Assembly: GCA_003694385.1 (NCBI GenBank)
Contig: RFKA01000105.1
Coordinates: 1 to 8,368 of the forward strand
From: Candidatus Woesearchaeota archaeon
GTDB taxonomy: Archaea > Nanobdellota > Nanobdellia > Woesearchaeales > UBA525
Length of the DNA: 8,368 nucleotides
Direction: 5' to 3'
Shown here piece by piece: positions 5,472 to 8,368 of the stretch (positions are counted from its first letter, which is position 1; each line of letters begins with the position of its first letter). A program made the position numbers and the translations under genes. Below the pieces are notes generated by a model, which was not told the origin of the DNA, ran no database searches, and worked only from the letters and a program-made list of their open reading frames with translations.

Positions 5472-7495
5472 TGGCCGTCTTCAACAGTAACGGGTACTAC
5501 CACGCGCTCGACCAGTTCCAGGGGGACGAGCTCCAAGCACCCCTTGATATCGAGGGTGAGGAGTGGACGACGAAGCTCGGCCCGAAAGCCATCGGTACGA
5601 GCGCGAACCCCTTCCAGCACCAAATCCAGGCATTGACTGCGCGCATACGCGAGGGCGCGTCCCGCGTCGAGCTCAACCTTCCCGGCGCGGGGAAGTCGAA
5701 CGCGCAGGCACCGTCTGCAGAGGCGTACGGATCGCGTGAACGCCAAGAGCTGCGCGAGATGGCGCGCGCTGCCGGCATCAAGACGAGCACGCACGCAACA
5801 TTTCAACGCCAGGGATTGTCAGGGCTCAGCGAGCGCGGCTTCAACGATGAAATTCGCTACCAGAACATCAAGGAAGTGAAGAAGGCCATTCAGTTCGCTG
5901 CGCAGGCGACGACGGGCGGCGCGGTCGTCTTCCATACGGGTGAGTGGCAGCGGCCCATCAGTGAGACGTGGGGGAAAGGGAAGGACCCGCTCGTGAAGGA
6001 TGCAGCATTTAAGGCGTATGATGAGGAGGCGGATAGGGCCGTCTTCTACATGGTTGACAAGCGCACAGGGAATTTCGTAAGCGCAATCTCAAAGGACAAG
6101 GAGCTCTTCCGGCCCGTATACCTCAAAGCGAAAGACCTCGCGCCGGAAAAGGTCGGGAAAGTTGACCCGCTCAAGGGGAAGCCGCTCGAGCCCGACGACT
6201 ACGTAGATATCAATGGGCGGTGGATTGACGAGACGAAGCCCGAGCGGCTCTTCGAGCGCGTACCGAAATGGAACAAGGAGCACACGAATTTCGAAGTAGA
6301 ACCCGTTGACTGGAAGAAGATTGAAGAGGAAACAAAGCGCTTCAATGAGCGGAACAAGACAAATCTCACGCCCGAGGAGATGTTCGTGCGTATCGAGGTT
6401 GAGAACCAGATTCTCCAGTTCAAAGGCAGTTCGCTCTTCTACGCGCAACGCTATGAGGAGGAGAAATACACTGCTGACAAGCTCCGCGAAGCACTCGCGT
6501 TCTACAAGAAGATAGACAAGAACCTCCCGAAGGAGGAGAAATGGAAGCTCATGACGCAACGGCTGCCATCAACGAACCTCGCGTACAGAGAGGGTATCAT
6601 CCCCGGCGAGCCAGAAACCATCGTGCAGGCTATCGAGCGCGAGCTCAAGGAGATGAGCGACCGGCTCCGTCATGTTCACGAGGCTTCGTCCGCCGCGGAT
6701 GCGAACGCCGCCGAACGGCAGCGTATGCTCGACAATATCGTGACCGCAAAGGCTTACGGCCTGCAGAAGAGTGCGCAGAGCATTGCAGAACTCGGCCTGT
6801 ATGCGTACGACTACACGAAGAAGCACGAGAAGCAACTCGAGGACCCCATCTACATCGCGCCCGAGAACTGGCAGGCCAACCAGTACGGCGGCCACCCCGC
6901 AGAAATGATTGAGCTCATCAAGAAGAGCCGTGAAGCCATGGCGCAGCGCCTGAAGGAGCAGCGGGGGAAGAGCGAGCAGGAAGCGAAACGTCTCGCCAAA
7001 CAGCACATTAAGAGCACGATTGACATCGGCCACTTGAACCTGTGGCGCCAACACTTTGAGCGAAAGAAAGGGGAGACTGAAGAGCAGCGCGACAAGCGCT
7101 TCAATAAGTGGGCGGTCGCGTGGACGAAGAAGATGATTGACGAAGGAATCATCGGCCACATCCACGTCGCCGACAACTTCGGCTGGGACGATGAGCACCT
7201 GACACCAGGGGAGGGGAACGCGCCGATACGAGAGTTCATCGCTGAGATGGAGAAAGCGGGGTACAAGGACTTCATCGTCGAGCCGGGAAGCTTCAACAGT
7301 GATCGCTCGATGCTCGACACGATGAAGCACATCGGGTCCCCAATCTACAGCACGTTCGTCCCGAACATGTGGAACCCGCGCATGGGCGATGTGCGCTGGG
7401 CGCATTTTGGCTATACTGCGCCGAGCAACTACATTGTTGGCGCGTACAGCCCGAGCAATGAGTGGAGGCTCTGGAGCGAGGTGCCGCTCGAGTAA
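5471..7495 (+). CDS. endonuclease IV/xylose isomerase-like TIM-barrel metalloenzyme with large insertion
   Basis: This 674-residue protein has an AP endonuclease 2/xylose isomerase-like TIM barrel split by long extra sequence. The barrel begins near I-G-T-S-A-N-P (41-47), where endonuclease IV has G-A-H-V-S. Candidate metal ligands, aligned by eye to the nine of E. coli Nfo, are H108 (S-T-H-A), H155 (V-F-H-T-G), E465 (A-P-E-N-W), D518 and H521 (I-D-I-G-H-L), H565 (H-V-A-D), D574 and H576 (W-D-D-E-H), and E604 (V-E-P-G-S). The G-E-G-N after D-E-H also matches Nfo. The H155-E465 gap is 310 residues against 36 in Nfo, so about 270 residues are inserted; they are charged and probably helical. Residues about 625-674 form an extra aromatic-rich tail. 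The family includes DNA endonucleases and sugar isomerases, and the substrate here cannot be assigned. It is coupled to the coiled-coil gene by a 1-base overlap. The stop lies 5 bases from the end of the convergent nucleotidyltransferase gene. Confidence 0.82.
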   Translation: MAVFNSNGYYHALDQFQGDELQAPLDIEGEEWTTKLGPKAIGTSANPFQHQIQALTARIREGASRVELNLPGAGKSNAQAPSAEAYGSRERQELREMARAAGIKTSTHATFQRQGLSGLSERGFNDEIRYQNIKEVKKAIQFAAQATTGGAVVFHTGEWQRPISETWGKGKDPLVKDAAFKAYDEEADRAVFYMVDKRTGNFVSAISKDKELFRPVYLKAKDLAPEKVGKVDPLKGKPLEPDDYVDINGRWIDETKPERLFERVPKWNKEHTNFEVEPVDWKKIEEETKRFNERNKTNLTPEEMFVRIEVENQILQFKGSSLFYAQRYEEEKYTADKLREALAFYKKIDKNLPKEEKWKLMTQRLPSTNLAYREGIIPGEPETIVQAIERELKEMSDRLRHVHEASSAADANAAERQRMLDNIVTAKAYGLQKSAQSIAELGLYAYDYTKKHEKQLEDPIYIAPENWQANQYGGHPAEMIELIKKSREAMAQRLKEQRGKSEQEAKRLAKQHIKSTIDIGHLNLWRQHFERKKGETEEQRDKRFNKWAVAWTKKMIDEGIIGHIHVADNFGWDDEHLTPGEGNAPIREFIAEMEKAGYKDFIVEPGSFNSDRSMLDTMKHIGSPIYSTFVPNMWNPRMGDVRWAHFGYTAPSNYIVGAYSPSNEWRLWSEVPLE

Positions 7496-7500
7496 GGCGC

Positions 7501-8298
7501 CTACTGCTCGATGATGCGCTTCATGCGCTCGACGTAGTCCTTCGCCAGCTTTGCGTAGTGGTCGTGGAGCTCCCCGCTAATCTCCTTGACCTCTCGGTGG
7601 CTGATGTTCTTCATGAGGTGGTAGAACTCCTTGCAGATGCCCGGCCACTTCGCTTCGAGCAGCCCTGTCTTGACGAGCTTCTCTTTGAGGTAGGCGGGGA
7701 CATGCTCGGGGCTCGGCGGAACCTCCCCGACGCGCATCAATGCGGCGTGGCTCGCGTCCATCACGGCCCAGTAGAGGTCGAGTGTCGCGCCGAGCAGTTT
7801 TCCCTTGGCGTTCTCGAGCGAGATGCCCGTGCGGCCAAAGTAGGTCCAGATGCTCTCTGCGCTTGGCCGTATACGCCCTGTGTAGAGGAGGCGCTGCAGG
7901 GGGGCGAAGAACCCCGTGTCGTAGAGCGCGACGCCATCGCGGAGGATGTTCACGCCGACAGGGTCTCCTGCGCGCGTGTACTCCCAGAAGGTTGTGTAGC
8001 GCAGCGTCGTGATGTGGAGCTTCTCACTGACATCCGCGACGAGCTTCTTCACGATGATGCGGTACCCTTGGATGAGGGGTTTGGTGAGCTCAATGCTCAG
8101 GTCGTCGACGACGATGAGGATATCGATATCGTTGCTCTTCTGCCGCTTCCGCGCAGCGCTCCCGAAGAGAACAATCCCCTTGATGAGCCCGCGCATTTCC
8201 TTCAAGAGGCGCTTCGAGAACTCGTAGGCGAGGTCCTTCGCTTCGTCACTGTATTTCTCGAGGTTCTCTTTCTCGTGCTTTGGGACCTCAAACTCCAT
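7501..8298 (-). CDS. nucleotidyltransferase-domain protein with HEPN-like C-terminal half
   Basis: This 265-residue protein has an N-terminal polymerase-beta-type nucleotidyltransferase domain: V-L-F-G-S-A-A-R (43-50) is the GS motif, and D-I-D-I-L-I-V-V-D-D (57-66) supplies the first two catalytic acids, D57 and D59. The third acid usually found on a following strand is not obvious; the expected region reads K-L-H-I-T-T-L (93-99). Residues about 160-265 look like a HEPN-type helical bundle (A-S-H-A-A-L-M-R-V-G-E-V-P-P-S-P-E-H-V, 182-200). The R-x4-6-H ribonuclease motif of toxic HEPN proteins is not present. Such fusions or gene pairs occur as minimal nucleotidyltransferase/HEPN modules, some of them toxin-antitoxin systems, and as antibiotic nucleotidyltransferase relatives. 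Here a housekeeping or regulatory nucleotide-transfer role is as likely. The ATG at 8298 has GAGGTG 4 bases upstream and a TATA box further up. No partner gene is visible upstream because the window ends. Confidence 0.82.
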   Translation of the reverse strand: MEFEVPKHEKENLEKYSDEAKDLAYEFSKRLLKEMRGLIKGIVLFGSAARKRQKSNDIDILIVVDDLSIELTKPLIQGYRIIVKKLVADVSEKLHITTLRYTTFWEYTRAGDPVGVNILRDGVALYDTGFFAPLQRLLYTGRIRPSAESIWTYFGRTGISLENAKGKLLGATLDLYWAVMDASHAALMRVGEVPPSPEHVPAYLKEKLVKTGLLEAKWPGICKEFYHLMKNISHREVKEISGELHDHYAKLAKDYVERMKRIIEQ

Positions 8299-8302
8299 AC
8301 CC

Positions 8303-8308
8303 CACCTC
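8303..8308 (-). promoter_or_regulatory. ribosome binding site GAGGTG of the nucleotidyltransferase gene
   Basis: GAGGTG on the minus strand lies 4 bases before the ATG at 8298 and fixes that start. With the TATA box at 8334-8341, transcription would begin near 8311, so the leader would be only about 13 bases with this site at its 5' end. Confidence 0.65.
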
Positions 8309-8320
8309 TTTCGGTGTTGC

Positions 8321-8368
8321 TGAAGAGGCTTTTTATATAAACGTTTCGCCGGCCTCAGCGCCTCTTCA
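8321..8368. repeat. 9-bp inverted repeat flanking the nucleotidyltransferase TATA box
   Basis: TGAAGAGGC (8321-8329) and GCCTCTTCA (8360-8368) are exact reverse complements separated by 30 bases that contain the TATA box. The right arm ends at the last base of the window, so the match may continue beyond it. It could be an operator pair for an autorepressor or another regulator, or a chance match. Confidence 0.6.
8334..8341 (-). promoter_or_regulatory. TATA box of the nucleotidyltransferase gene
   Basis: On the minus strand this reads TTTATATA, a near-consensus archaeal TATA box followed by an A-run. It stands out from the GC-rich surroundings. A 9-bp inverted repeat (8321-8329 and 8360-8368) brackets it. 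Confidence 0.65.

Noticed and set aside
6569..7405. Antisense open frame (278 codons) opposite the 3' part of the TIM-barrel gene
   Set aside because: It is a shadow of the codon bias. The sense frame carries clear metal-ligand motifs throughout this stretch.
5471..7495. Calling the TIM-barrel gene nfo (endonuclease IV)
   Set aside because: The metal ligands fit, but the length, the large insertion and the coiled-coil partner make an ordinary AP endonuclease assignment unsafe.
7491..7505. Near-palindrome AGTAAGGCGCCTACT at the tail-to-tail junction, considered as a terminator
   Set aside because: The centre has no loop bases and there is no T-run, so it would not form a good terminator hairpin. 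It mostly consists of two facing stop codons.
7462..8340. Plus-strand open frame (292 codons) opposite the nucleotidyltransferase gene
   Set aside because: It starts inside the TIM-barrel gene, shows Leu/Glu/Asp/Val mirror composition and matches no family, while the minus strand has GS and DxD motifs plus a promoter and ribosome site.

Overview
The window looks like a compact archaeal chromosome segment. It is gene-dense, with almost no spacing apart from one AT-rich divergent promoter region, and about 57% G+C by eye. Archaeal signs are TATA-like boxes about 26-28 bases upstream of several start codons (implying leaderless transcripts), GGTGA/GAGGTG ribosome sites before others, and a two-unit Lrp/AsnC-type regulator. 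The mix of a YhbY/CRM protein, a double AsnC regulator and several unrecognised long proteins reminds me of DPANN lineages such as Woesearchaeota. That placement is an inference and no marker gene here proves it.

Layout. 1-240 (+): 3' part of a CRM-domain (YhbY-like) RNA-binding protein, cut by the window edge. 268-1857 (+): a 529-residue protein I do not recognise, with a possible amphipathic membrane-binding segment near its C-terminus. 3743 to 1844 (-): a two-gene operon of a GCS2-type glutamate-cysteine ligase/carboxylate-amine ligase followed by an N-formylglutamate amidohydrolase-family protein, whose start lies inside the end of the ligase gene. 3744-3882: divergent control region with a perfect 16-bp tandem repeat and two similar TATA-containing stretches. 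3883-4857 (+): a fused double Lrp/AsnC regulator. 4890-5471 and 5471-7495 (+): a coiled-coil protein coupled through a TGATG overlap to a 674-residue TIM-barrel protein. 8298 to 7501 (-): a nucleotidyltransferase with a HEPN-like C-terminal half. I saw no RNA genes, mobile elements or CRISPR.

How the genes may work together. The ligase and amidohydrolase probably act in one pathway that makes and breaks an amide or gamma-glutamyl-type bond. The divergent Lrp-like regulator is a natural candidate to control them and itself. The most unusual element is the coiled-coil/TIM-barrel pair. The TIM barrel appears to keep a residue equivalent to each of the nine metal ligands of endonuclease IV, yet carries roughly 270 extra residues between the second and third ligands and has a coiled-coil partner. 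It may be an uncharacterised metal-dependent enzyme complex.
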